Below, in pieces: positions 1-5,862 of a DNA stretch of 10,300 nucleotides. Each line of letters begins with the position of its first letter. The first letter of the stretch is position 1. This stretch comes from DATAFF01 sp036257595 (GTDB taxonomy: Bacteria > Pseudomonadota > Alphaproteobacteria > Rhizobiales > Aestuariivirgaceae). The notes beneath the pieces were generated by a model, which worked only from the letters and a program-made list of their open reading frames with translations, was not told the origin of the DNA and made no database searches. The stretch lies in contig DATAFF010000095.1 in the NCBI GenBank assembly GCA_036257595.1, positions 1-10,300 of the forward strand, written 5' to 3'. The translations under genes and the position numbers were made by a program.

Positions 1-118
1 GCGCGACGTGGTTGCCCAGCTCCTGCACAGTCGTCGGCACGAAGCGGAAACCGCCGACGATAGCGGGCTTGGGTAGCTTCACCCAGGGCAGGAAGGCGAT
101 GCGGCCTGCGACAGTCAC
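1..118 (-). CDS. Partial unrecognised protein (N-terminal 39 codons), runs off left edge
   Basis: Read on the minus strand, an open frame runs from an in-frame TAG near 160 down to the window edge. I chose the GTG at 118-116, which has a GAGG about six bases upstream; a TTG one codon earlier is also possible. The peptide begins VTVAGRIAFLPW and continues with KLPKPAIVGGFRFVP and TTVQELGNHVA. The regular mix of hydrophobic and proline residues reads like a real protein N-terminus, not a chance frame. I do not recognise the family. It lies on the element side of the tRNA-Arg fragment at 353-401, so it is probably the outermost gene of an integrated island. The function is unknown. The rest of the gene lies outside the window, and confidence rests only on the open frame and its composition. 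Confidence 0.5.
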   Translation of the reverse strand, partial: MTVAGRIAFLPWVKLPKPAIVGGFRFVPTTVQELGNHVA

Positions 119-279
119 CAAAGCCTCACTAGCGGAGATGAAGCGGCGTACCTGAGCCTAGCGCTGTCAGCAGTCTGTGGGGAGGGGCCGCCAGGCGGAA
201 GCTCCCGGCGACCCCATCACCGGGCCGCATCTTTCCCGAAAAGTCATCTGCAGGAAACCCCGGAGAATTGGATAATCTC

Positions 280-309
280 AACGCCGTTTTTGATCTACAA
301 GGCGTTTTT
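280..309 (+). terminator. Possible intrinsic terminator
   Basis: AACGCC at 280-285 and GGCGTT at 301-306 are perfect inverted repeats separated by 15 bases, followed by further T residues to 309. The long loop makes it weak. It lies on the element side of the tRNA fragment, in a stretch more AT-rich than the flanking genes. Confidence 0.3.
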
Positions 310-352
310 CAATCTGTGGGAATTTGCAGAGTGGTGCAGAAAACGCTATCCA

Positions 353-401
353 CTGCCTCCGAAGGCAGAGGTCGGATGTTCGAATCATCTCGGGTGCGCC
401 A
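353..401 (+). tRNA. tRNA-Arg(CCG) 3' fragment; probable attachment-site scar of an integrated element
   Basis: Several parts of a tRNA can be read in order. The anticodon arm is CTGCC-TCCGAA-GGCAG and contains CCG. The T-arm is GGATG-TTCGAAT-CATCT, a 5-bp stem with one G-T pair. Then come the acceptor strand CGGGTGC, the discriminator G, and an encoded CCA ending at 401. A matching 5' acceptor strand (GCACCCG) and a D-arm are absent upstream. The anticodon loop is one base short, so true identity with the parent gene may begin at about 358. Tyrosine recombinases often integrate at the 3' half of tRNA genes; the intact gene is rebuilt at one end and a fragment like this is left at the other. 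By that logic the element lies to the left and the ancestral chromosome to the right. The fragment itself is not a functional tRNA. Confidence 0.8.
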
Positions 402-409
402 ATCCTGCG

Positions 410-427
410 AAAGCGCGGCGCGTTTTT
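410..427 (+). terminator. Intrinsic terminator of the former tRNA gene
   Basis: A short hairpin pairs AAAGCGC with GCGTTTT (one G-T pair) around a 3-base GGC loop, followed directly by another T. It starts nine bases after the CCA of the tRNA fragment, where a tRNA terminator normally sits. This supports the view that DNA from the fragment rightward is original chromosome. Confidence 0.45.
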
Positions 428-547
428 CTGCCGATGGCGCCGGTTCGCGGTCAGGGCACCGCCAAGTTCCACGCCGGAATTTCCCGCAGATCCTTGTGCT
501 TGCCAATTCAACTGTCGAAGAGATATCGGCAATCGAAAACGAGACAG

Positions 548-587
548 TCACTGCCTATCTGCCTAGCTGACTATCTGCCTATCTGCC
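548..587. repeat. 8-bp tandem repeat, unit TATCTGCC
   Basis: Five consecutive 8-base units run up to 20 bases before the start codon at 607. Three are exact TATCTGCC (556-563, 572-579, 580-587), one is TAGCTGAC (564-571), and the first is the degenerate TCACTGCC (548-555). The tract lies in the expected 5' leader or promoter region of the SRPBCC gene. Confidence 0.75.
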
Positions 588-606
588 ACAGCAATGGAGG
601 AGACCG

Positions 607-1059
607 ATGCAAGAGTCCCTGATCGTTCAGCGCGAGACACATATTGCGGCACCTCCGGCCACGGTGTTCGCGCTCCTGACCGATCCGGACAAGATCCTGC
701 GCTGGATGGGAACGGAGGCCGAGGTCGAACCGCATCCCGGCGGTCTCTATCTCGTCAACGTCACCGGCGCGCGGGTGGCGCGCGGCGCGTTTCGCGAAGT
801 GGTGCCGGTGCACCGCCTGGCCTACAGCTTCGGCTGGGACGACAGCGACGTTGTGCCGCCCGGATCGACCCTGGTCGAGATCGACCTGATCGACAAACCG
901 CCGGATGGAACCCTGCTGCGAATGACCCATACCGGACTGCCCAACGCCGAGCAATGCGCCGGCCATCTGGAAGGCTGGACGCATTATCTGGGGCGCCTGG
1001 CCACCGTTGCGGCCGGACAGGACCCTGGCCCCGACCCGTTCTACGGGCGCACCGGCTAG
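607..1059 (+). CDS. SRPBCC / AHSA1-like domain protein
   Basis: This 150-residue protein is a single START-like (SRPBCC, AHSA1/Hsp90-ATPase-activator type) fold. The evidence is the N-terminal pattern in which an AAPPATVFALLTDP segment is followed by W34 and a GG turn (HPGGLY, about 43-48), a central beta-rich part, and a C-terminal helix containing GWTHYLGRL. Members form a hydrophobic cavity and serve as small-ligand binders or general stress proteins; no specific ligand can be read here. It is probably cytosolic, since no signal peptide is visible. The ATG at 607 has a strong GGAGGAG just upstream. An 8-bp tandem repeat precedes that ribosome-binding site. It is the first gene on the chromosomal side of the tRNA-Arg scar, and length and composition look normal for the family. 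Confidence 0.85.
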   Translation: MQESLIVQRETHIAAPPATVFALLTDPDKILRWMGTEAEVEPHPGGLYLVNVTGARVARGAFREVVPVHRLAYSFGWDDSDVVPPGSTLVEIDLIDKPPDGTLLRMTHTGLPNAEQCAGHLEGWTHYLGRLATVAAGQDPGPDPFYGRTG

Positions 1060-1166
1060 GGCATCATGCCGTCACCGGACCCTCGACAATCGAGAGTCGC
1101 AGGGAACGGATCATCGTGCCGCGATTTGTCTGTTGCGAGAGGGTAGGCCTGACCAAAGGAGGTGTG

Positions 1167-1493
1167 ATGTCTATTCGGAAACTCGCAATCCTGGCCGGCA
1201 CGATCGGGCTCCTCGCATCTCCGGCATTTGCCCAGTCGGTGCAGGACTCGAACACCTATCCGGACTCGTTTCCTAATACGCCTCAGGCCGGAAATCTCGC
1301 CGGCCAGCAGGATTTCGACGCGATTGGTCCGGATTTCGACCCGACTGGTCCGACCGGCGCGATCCTCGAGCCGGAGCCGGCGCCGCCCGATGCCCTCGAC
1401 ATGCCGGAATATGACATCGAGGGCGGCGCCAATGCCGAGATGCCGCTCGGAATCTACGAGGAGCCTCCCGGCCCCGGGCCGTACGATCAGTGA
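1167..1493 (+). CDS. Small exported Pro/Asp/Glu-rich protein
   Basis: This is a 108-residue protein with a clear Sec signal peptide: MSIRK, a hydrophobic core, then SPAFA before the likely cut at residue 22. The mature part is acidic and low in complexity, rich in P, D, E and G, with repeated DFD-PTGP-like turns in the middle and an EEPPGPGPYDQ tail. No catalytic motif is visible. It is probably disordered and located in the periplasm or outside the cell. The ATG at 1167 follows an excellent AAAGGAGG, which decides the start; the same frame stays open far upstream but has no similar site. It lies 107 bases after the SRPBCC gene and ends before a strong hairpin shared with the convergent transporter gene. 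The family is not recognised. Confidence 0.8.
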   Translation: MSIRKLAILAGTIGLLASPAFAQSVQDSNTYPDSFPNTPQAGNLAGQQDFDAIGPDFDPTGPTGAILEPEPAPPDALDMPEYDIEGGANAEMPLGIYEEPPGPGPYDQ

Positions 1494-1506
1494 GGCTCGC
1501 GACCAA

Positions 1507-1542
1507 AGGGGCCGGCCGTCATCGCGATGGCGGCCAACCCCT
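1507..1542. terminator. Bidirectional hairpin between convergent genes
   Basis: GGCCGTCAT (1514-1522) pairs with ATGGCGGCC (1527-1535) around a CGCG loop. After a 2x2 internal loop, a further five pairs (AGGGG at 1507-1511 with CCCCT at 1538-1542) extend the stem. It lies between the stop codons of two convergent genes. There is no U-run, so it may act as a 3' end stabiliser rather than a classic intrinsic terminator. Confidence 0.6.
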
Positions 1543-1559
1543 GGCCGAGCGCGCGCTTG

Positions 1560-2504
1560 TCAGCGCGATGAGCGGAGCATGAACAGACCGGCGGCGATGA
1601 CGAGGGCGGCGCCGGTCAGCGTGCTCGGTCCGGGAAGCACATCCCAAATGACAAAACCGAACAGCACGGCCCAGAACAGGCCGGTATATTCGAAGGGCGC
1701 CACGAAGGACGGCTCGGCCAGCGCATAGGCCTGCGTGAACAGCAGAATGGCGGCCGCCGCAGTGGCGCCGATGAAGCCCATCAGAAGCAGATGAAATGCG
1801 CTCGGCATGGTCCAGGCGGCGGTGAGATAGCTGAGGCTTGGATGCGCCGTCATATGCCATCCGCCACTGCCGAAGAGCAATCCCAGAATGGCCGCGAGAA
1901 CAAGAAAGGCAAGATTCTGGTAGAGGCCGATGACCAGGGTCGAGACGCGCGCCCCGAGCGGCCGGGTGAGCATGTGGCCGAGCGCATAGCAGGCGGTTGC
2001 CGCGAGCATGATGAGCGAGGCCGGCTCGAAGACGCTGCTCCCTGGCCTGATGACGATGATGACGCCGATGAAGGCGACGATCATGGCGAGCCATTGCCGA
2101 AGCGGCACCGGCTCGCCAATCACCGGGCCTGACAGCAATGACAGAATCATCGGCATTGAAAAATAGATGGCGGCCGCATCGGCAAGGGTGATCGCCGCCA
2201 GACCGACATAGAACAAGGTGCTCGCGAGGGCGAGCACGACGCTACGGAGAATGAGGAGCTTCGACCCGGCGGCCTCGAGCGCGGCCGCCATCTCGTGGCG
2301 GCGCAGGACGAGAAGCGCGATGAAGGGCAGTGCCGCCGCCGACCGGAAGAACTGCATCTGATGGAACGGGTAGTCGGTGCTGATGAGCTTGATGACCGCG
2401 TCCTGGGTGGAGCTCACGGCGATCGCCAGAAGGAGCATGCCGACCGCCTTCAGCCGCTGGCGCGGCAGGCGTGATGCATCGAGAAGGCCAGCGGGCTTGA
2501 ACAT
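1560..2504 (-). CDS. EamA/DMT-family membrane transporter
   Basis: This 314-residue protein has about ten hydrophobic segments arranged as two tandem EamA repeats, the layout of drug/metabolite-superfamily exporters. The first repeat begins near residue 20 (AVGMLLLAIAVSS, then an FHQMQFFRSAAALPF segment) and ends around VIIVIRPG. The second begins near SLIMLAATACYALGHMLTR and ends with a helix after LPGPSTLTGAAL. The family moves amino acids, nucleotides or other small metabolites across the inner membrane; the substrate cannot be told here. The start at 2504 has no clear ribosome-binding site, and an internal Met at residue 23, just before the first membrane helix, is an alternative. The gene is convergent with the small exported protein and divergent from the mop remnant. 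Confidence 0.88.
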   Translation of the reverse strand: MFKPAGLLDASRLPRQRLKAVGMLLLAIAVSSTQDAVIKLISTDYPFHQMQFFRSAAALPFIALLVLRRHEMAAALEAAGSKLLILRSVVLALASTLFYVGLAAITLADAAAIYFSMPMILSLLSGPVIGEPVPLRQWLAMIVAFIGVIIVIRPGSSVFEPASLIMLAATACYALGHMLTRPLGARVSTLVIGLYQNLAFLVLAAILGLLFGSGGWHMTAHPSLSYLTAAWTMPSAFHLLLMGFIGATAAAAILLFTQAYALAEPSFVAPFEYTGLFWAVLFGFVIWDVLPGPSTLTGAALVIAAGLFMLRSSR

Positions 2505-2595
2505 GATCTTGTCAGGTGCACCCAGCCTGCATCATTTCAGTTTGCTCTGGTATATTCCGCCGGTTCTTCCGTTTTTGATCCAAGAGGACCGCTCG

Positions 2596-2651
2596 ATGAA
2601 AATCAGTGCGCGCAACATGCTCAAGGGCACGTGATGGTCGCCATCGACTAG
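2596..2651 (+). pseudogene. mop: Remnant of a molbindin (Mop) gene with an internal deletion
   Basis: The sequence starts with ATG and reads MKISARNMLKGT, then stops at TGA. This is the characteristic N-terminus of small molybdenum-pterin-binding proteins (molbindins, about 70 residues, TOBE/Mop fold). In another frame, codons at 2631-2651 read VMVAID followed by TAG, matching the usual C-terminal end of these proteins (ASDVMVAID-like). The two ends abut, so roughly 50 central codons are missing and the frame is broken. An AGAGGA eight bases before the ATG survives, which suggests the loss is fairly recent. A functional molbindin stores or buffers molybdate in the cytosol; this copy cannot. 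The alternative, a 12-codon leader peptide, is less likely because both ends match the family. Confidence 0.7.
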
Positions 2652-2758
2652 GGCTTTTCCCGCGCTCACGACCTACCCCGATTGCAGAAAACGCGGGACC
2701 ACCGGGATCGGGGGCTCCCCATATGCTGGGTCGCAAGATCCCAAGGAGGGTCCCATCG

Positions 2759-3124
2759 ATGACGCATGCTCACAAAAGCCACCCGATCTCGATCGAGCGC
2801 AATCCCAATCGGGTTCGGGTTCATTTCAACGGACGGGTGGTTGCCGACACCCGCGCGGCCCTGACGCTACGTGAGGCGAGCCTGGCGCCGGTGATCTACA
2901 TTCCGCGCGCGGATGCCGACATGACGCTCCTCGAGCGAACCAGTCACCGCACTCACTGTCCCTTCAAGAGCGATGCCAATTACTACTCGCTCAAGGTTGA
3001 CGGACGCACTGCGGAGAATGCGGTGTGGACCTATGAGGACCCCTTCCCGGCGGTTGCGGCGATCAAGGACCATCTCGCCTTCTATCCGGAGCGGGTCGAC
3101 AAGATCGAGGAGCTGCCGGCCTGA
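2759..3124 (+). CDS. DUF427 domain protein
   Basis: This 121-residue protein is covered end to end by a DUF427 domain, a small beta-rich fold without an assigned activity. The family pattern is visible as an IYIPRADADM segment (about 47-56), then ERTSHRTHCPFK (59-70), then YYSL, and at the C-terminus WTYEDPFPAVAAI with HLAFYPERV (90-113). No signal peptide or membrane segment is visible, so it is probably cytosolic. The ATG at 2759 has an AAGGAGG ten bases upstream; the frame stays open earlier, but that stretch is covered by the mop remnant and has no comparable site. It stands alone between the mop remnant and the Rrf2 gene, 48 bases before the latter. The role is unknown. Confidence 0.85.
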   Translation: MTHAHKSHPISIERNPNRVRVHFNGRVVADTRAALTLREASLAPVIYIPRADADMTLLERTSHRTHCPFKSDANYYSLKVDGRTAENAVWTYEDPFPAVAAIKDHLAFYPERVDKIEELPA

Positions 3125-3172
3125 TGATTTTACGGCTCGCGTGGGTTACAAGATTGCAACCCTGGAGCCTAA

Positions 3173-3637
3173 ATGATTTCGAAACAGGCGAAGTATGCAT
3201 TGCGTGCGCTTATTGGCTTGGCCCGGGCCGAGCCGGGCCGGGCGGTGCTGACGGCCGATCTGGCAGCGCAGCAGCGCATTCCGAAAAAGTTCCTGGAACA
3301 GATCCTGCTGCTGTTGAAGCGGTCGGGCATGGTGCAGAGCCGGCGCGGGGCGCTGGGCGGCTATGTCCTGATCAAGCCGCCTGAGGACATCCGCTTTCTC
3401 GACGTGCTGCGGCTGGTCGACGGGCCGATCGCGCCGCTGCCTTGCCTCAGCATCACCGCCTATCGCCGTTGTCTCGATTGCCCGGACGAGGAGTCCTGCG
3501 AGATGCGGCAGGCCTTCCAGAAGGTCACCGAGGCGACGCGACGGGTGCTGGAGGAGACCACGATTGCCGACGCCCTGGCGGCCAGCGATGCCGACAAGGG
3601 TGATCGGTTGCGTCATATTGCAGTCGGACAGCGTTGA
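3173..3637 (+). CDS. Rrf2-family transcriptional regulator with cysteine cluster
   Basis: This 154-residue protein is a typical Rrf2 winged-helix regulator. The N-terminal MISKQAKYALRAL, a DNA-binding helix region with RIPKKFLEQILLLLKRSG (36-52), and the wing SRRGALGGY (56-64) are diagnostic. Four cysteines follow at 91, 100, 103 and 109. Rrf2 proteins such as IscR, NsrR and RsrR hold an Fe-S cluster through three cysteines in this region, whereas CymR senses sulfur status without one. This protein could sense redox, iron-sulfur or cysteine status. It lies directly upstream of the sulfate uptake operon and in the same direction, so it is a strong candidate for its regulator; palindromic DNA just behind the gene may be its target. 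The start is set by GGAG eight bases before the ATG. Confidence 0.88.
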   Translation: MISKQAKYALRALIGLARAEPGRAVLTADLAAQQRIPKKFLEQILLLLKRSGMVQSRRGALGGYVLIKPPEDIRFLDVLRLVDGPIAPLPCLSITAYRRCLDCPDEESCEMRQAFQKVTEATRRVLEETTIADALAASDADKGDRLRHIAVGQR

Positions 3638-3648
3638 GTTCGCTCAAG

Positions 3649-3680
3649 AATCCGGATTGTTCGTAAAAACGAACGATTCC
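3649..3680. promoter_or_regulatory. Overlapping palindromes, candidate Rrf2 operator
   Basis: AATCCGGATT (3649-3658) is a perfect palindrome. It is followed immediately by GTTCGT-AAAA-ACGAAC (3659-3674), a perfect 6+6 inverted repeat. The outer bases extend the second dyad, since GGATT before it and GATTCC after it are near complements. It begins 11 bases after the Rrf2 stop and ends just before a TTGACA. Assignment to Rrf2 is inference from position. Confidence 0.5.
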
Positions 3681-3682
3681 TG

Positions 3683-3712
3683 TTGACAATCTCTACAAAC
3701 CTTGTCGAAATA
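3683..3712 (+). promoter_or_regulatory. Candidate sigma-70 promoter of the sulfate operon
   Basis: A perfect TTGACA at 3683-3688 is followed after 18 bases by GAAATA at 3707-3712, a fair -10 element. The interval itself is an imperfect inverted repeat (TTGACAA at 3683-3689, TTGTCGAA at 3702-3709), so a repressor could cover both elements. The predicted transcript would begin close to 3720 and would include the small ORF at 3738 and sbp. Confidence 0.5.
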
Positions 3713-3737
3713 ACAGGGTCGGCGGACGGAGAGTGCA

Positions 3738-3887
3738 ATGCTCAAGCTGAAGGCCCTGCTCATGTGTCTCTTTGGATCGCGCAACCTGGCCCGGATCGAT
3801 AATTCTCGCCAGGAGTTGATCCTGCCGCCTCTCGAGCCGACCCGGGGAGAGAGGAAGGGCCGTCGCGCCATGCCCAGCGGCGGCTGA
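3738..3887 (+). CDS. Small ORF (49 aa) leading the sulfate operon
   Basis: An open frame begins MLKLKALLMCLFGSR, continues with NLARIDNSRQELILPPLEP, and ends with the basic stretch TRGERKGRRAMPSGG. A GGAGAG seven bases before the ATG is a good ribosome-binding site, and the gene lies about 20 bases downstream of the predicted transcription start. The N-terminus is hydrophobic and basic, but too short and cysteine-interrupted to be a confident membrane helix or signal peptide. It falls between the Rrf2 gene and sbp in the operon direction. It may be a real small protein, or a translated leader that tunes sbp expression. I recognise no family. Confidence rests on the ribosome-binding site and position. 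Confidence 0.45.
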   Translation: MLKLKALLMCLFGSRNLARIDNSRQELILPPLEPTRGERKGRRAMPSGG

Positions 3888-3916
3888 AACGCTCGTCTTT
3901 CGTACCTTCGTGAAAC

Positions 3917-3945
3917 CCGGGTCTGTCAGGAACTCTGCCAGCCGG
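3917..3945 (+). promoter_or_regulatory. Leader hairpin upstream of sbp
   Basis: CCGG (3917-3920) pairs with CCGG (3942-3945). After a 2-base bulge, CTGTCAG (3923-3929) pairs with CTGCCAG (3935-3941) with one mismatch around a GAACT loop. It lies between the small ORF and the sbp start, about 40 bases before the TTG. No U-run follows, so a role in mRNA processing or stability is more likely than termination. Confidence 0.4.
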
Positions 3946-3984
3946 ACCTCCCTCTCGCGGCTGTCACAAACAGGAGGTTGACCC

Positions 3985-4995
3985 TTGTTCAAGCAAAGTC
4001 TCATCGCTCTTTCACTTGCGAGTCTCGTCGCTCTTGCCGCTCCCGTCAGGGCGGATTCGACGCTCCTCAACGTGTCCTATGATCCAACACGGGAGCTCTA
4101 CAAGGAAATCGATGCCGCCTTTGCCGAGAAATGGCGCGCCGACACCGGCGAGACGGTGAGCATCAAGACCTCGCATGGCGGGTCGGGCAAGCAGGCCCGC
4201 GCGGTGATCGATGGTCTCGATGCCGATGTGGTCACGTTGGCGCTGGCGGCCGATATCGACACCATCGCCAAAACGGGCCGGATCAGCCCCGACTGGCAGA
4301 AGCGCCTCGGCAACAACAGCGCACCCTATACGTCGACCATCGTGTTCCTGGTCAGAAAGGGCAATCCCAAGCAGATCAAGGACTGGGACGATCTTGCCAA
4401 GCAGGGCATCCAGGTGATCACGCCGAACCCCAAGACATCGGGCGGGGCGCGGTGGAACTATCTCGCCGCCTGGGCACATGGTGCCGCCAAGGCGAATGGC
4501 GATCAGAGCAAGGCGCAAGCCTTCGTGGCAAGCATTTTTCACAATGTGCCGGTGCTCGACACCGGAGCGCGGGGCTCCACCACCACCTTCGTCCAGCGCG
4601 AGATCGGCGATGTGCTGATCACCTGGGAGAACGAGGCCTTCCTGGCGCTCGAGGAGCTGGGCAAGGACAAGTTCGAGATCGTGGTGCCGTCGTTGTCGAT
4701 CAAGGCGGAGCCGCCAGTCGCGGTGGTCGATGCCAATGTGGACCGCAAGGGCACGCGCAAGGCCGCGGAAGCCTATCTCAACTTCCTCTATTCGCCAGTG
4801 GGGCAGAAGCTTGCGGCCAAGCACTTCTACCGGCCGACCAAACCGGACTCGGCTGATCCGGCTGACCTCGCACGGTTTCCCAAGGTTAATCTGGTGACGA
4901 TCGACGATCCCCAGTTCGGCGGATGGAAAAAGGTGCAGGCCGAGCATTTCGGCGAAGGCGGGATCTTCGATCAGATCTACAAGCCGACGAACTGA
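3985..4995 (+). CDS. sbp: Periplasmic sulfate/thiosulfate-binding protein
   Basis: This 336-residue solute-binding protein captures sulfate or thiosulfate in the periplasm and delivers it to the CysTWA importer. A signal peptide (MFKQSLIAL, hydrophobic core, cut after VRA at 23) precedes the mature chain. The sulfate-binding-protein hallmarks are present: NVSYDPTRELY (29-39), SHGGSGKQ (63-70), and the PROSITE-type signature NPKTSGGAR (148-156). TWENEA and LYSPVGQKLAAKHFYRP motifs follow in the C-terminal half. Length is normal. The start codon is TTG, chosen because AGGAGG lies eight bases upstream and it gives a complete signal peptide. It is the first transport gene of a four-gene operon. 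The name cysP would also be defensible, since thiosulfate and sulfate binders are hard to separate by sequence. Confidence 0.93.
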   Translation: MFKQSLIALSLASLVALAAPVRADSTLLNVSYDPTRELYKEIDAAFAEKWRADTGETVSIKTSHGGSGKQARAVIDGLDADVVTLALAADIDTIAKTGRISPDWQKRLGNNSAPYTSTIVFLVRKGNPKQIKDWDDLAKQGIQVITPNPKTSGGARWNYLAAWAHGAAKANGDQSKAQAFVASIFHNVPVLDTGARGSTTTFVQREIGDVLITWENEAFLALEELGKDKFEIVVPSLSIKAEPPVAVVDANVDRKGTRKAAEAYLNFLYSPVGQKLAAKHFYRPTKPDSADPADLARFPKVNLVTIDDPQFGGWKKVQAEHFGEGGIFDQIYKPTN

Positions 4996-5007
4996 TCGTT
5001 TGGACAT

Positions 5008-5862
5008 ATGACCGGTCGGAGGGGTTTACTTCCGCCAGTCAGACAAGCGAGCGCCATCCCGGGCTTCGGGTTGGCGCTCGGCTACAGCCTGACCTGGCTC
5101 TCGTTGATCGTGCTGGTGCCGCTGGCGGTGCTGGTGTTTCGCGCGCTCGAGCTCGGGCCAGGCGAGCTCTGGCGGATCATCGGCGACGATCGGACGCGCG
5201 CGGCATTGCGGGTCAGCTTCGGCCTCAGCTTTCTCGCCGCCATCGTCAACGCGTTCGCCGGATTGCTGGTTGCCTGGGTGCTGGTGCGCTACCGCTTTCC
5301 CGGACGGAGGCTGCTCGATGCGCTGGTCGACCTGCCCTTCGCGCTGCCGACCGCCGTTGCCGGCATTGCGCTGACGGCGCTCTATGCGCCCAATGGGTGG
5401 CTCGGCTCGCTGCTGGCGCCCATCGGGGTCAAGGTCGCCTACACGCAGCTCGGCATTTTCATCGCGCTGGTGTTCATCGGCCTGCCGTTCGTGGTCAGAA
5501 CCCTGCAACCGGTGCTCGACGACATCGATCACGAGGTCGAGGAAGCGGCGGCGACGCTCGGCGCCGGACGACGGCAGACGGTGTTCCAGGTGCTGCTGCC
5601 GACCATCGTCCCGGCATGGCTCACCGGTTTCGCCCTGGCGCTGGCCCGGGCGGTCGGGGAATATGGATCGGTGATCTTCATAGCCGGAAACATTCCCTAT
5701 GTCAGCGAGATCGCGCCGTTGCTGATCATTATCCGGCTGGAGGAGTTCAACTATGCCGGGGCCACGGCGATCGCCACCGCCATGCTCGCCATCTCCTTCG
5801 TGCTCCTCCTGATCATCAATCTGCTTCAGGGCTGGACACGCCGCAGGCTCGGCTATGTCTAA
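5008..5862 (+). CDS. cysT: Sulfate ABC transporter permease CysT (CysU)
   Basis: This 284-residue inner-membrane permease has about six hydrophobic segments. The first is near residues 23-45 (YSLTWLSLIVLVPLAVLVF) and the last is at the C-terminus (ATAMLAISFVLLLIINLL). The cytoplasmic EAA loop that docks to the ATPase is clear at 178-198 (EEAAATLGAGRR, then VFQVLLP). The DLPFALPTAVAGIAL segment is typical of the CysT branch. It pairs with CysW to form the channel. It starts 12 bases after the sbp stop; a ribosome-binding site is not obvious, so translation may be coupled to sbp. Its last eight bases overlap the start of cysW (ATGTCTAA), which also points to coupled translation. Confidence 0.93.
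   Translation: MTGRRGLLPPVRQASAIPGFGLALGYSLTWLSLIVLVPLAVLVFRALELGPGELWRIIGDDRTRAALRVSFGLSFLAAIVNAFAGLLVAWVLVRYRFPGRRLLDALVDLPFALPTAVAGIALTALYAPNGWLGSLLAPIGVKVAYTQLGIFIALVFIGLPFVVRTLQPVLDDIDHEVEEAAATLGAGRRQTVFQVLLPTIVPAWLTGFALALARAVGEYGSVIFIAGNIPYVSEIAPLLIIIRLEEFNYAGATAIATAMLAISFVLLLIINLLQGWTRRRLGYV

Noticed and set aside
300..401. A complete tRNA gene
   Set aside because: No GCACCCG acceptor strand or D-arm precedes the 3' half, and the anticodon loop is one base short.
278..622. Several 80-110 codon frames on both strands around the tRNA fragment
   Set aside because: They overlap each other and a recognisable tRNA fragment, have no good ribosome-binding sites, and their translations look like random arginine/serine-rich sequence.
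594..1166. A longer frame from 594 read through to the small exported protein
   Set aside because: The upstream part is out of frame with the clear SRPBCC gene and is a shadow; the ribosome-binding site and signal peptide place the real start at 1167.
2596..2634. A 12-codon leader peptide instead of a mop remnant
   Set aside because: Both the N-terminal and the C-terminal Mop sequences are readable, and no attenuator structure follows.
2606..2758. Upstream extension of the DUF427 gene
   Set aside because: It would overlap the mop remnant, whereas AAGGAGG before 2759 marks a clear start.
4012..5007. A 331-codon frame opposite sbp
   Set aside because: It is antisense to a certain gene, is a typical GC-rich shadow frame, and shows no family motif.
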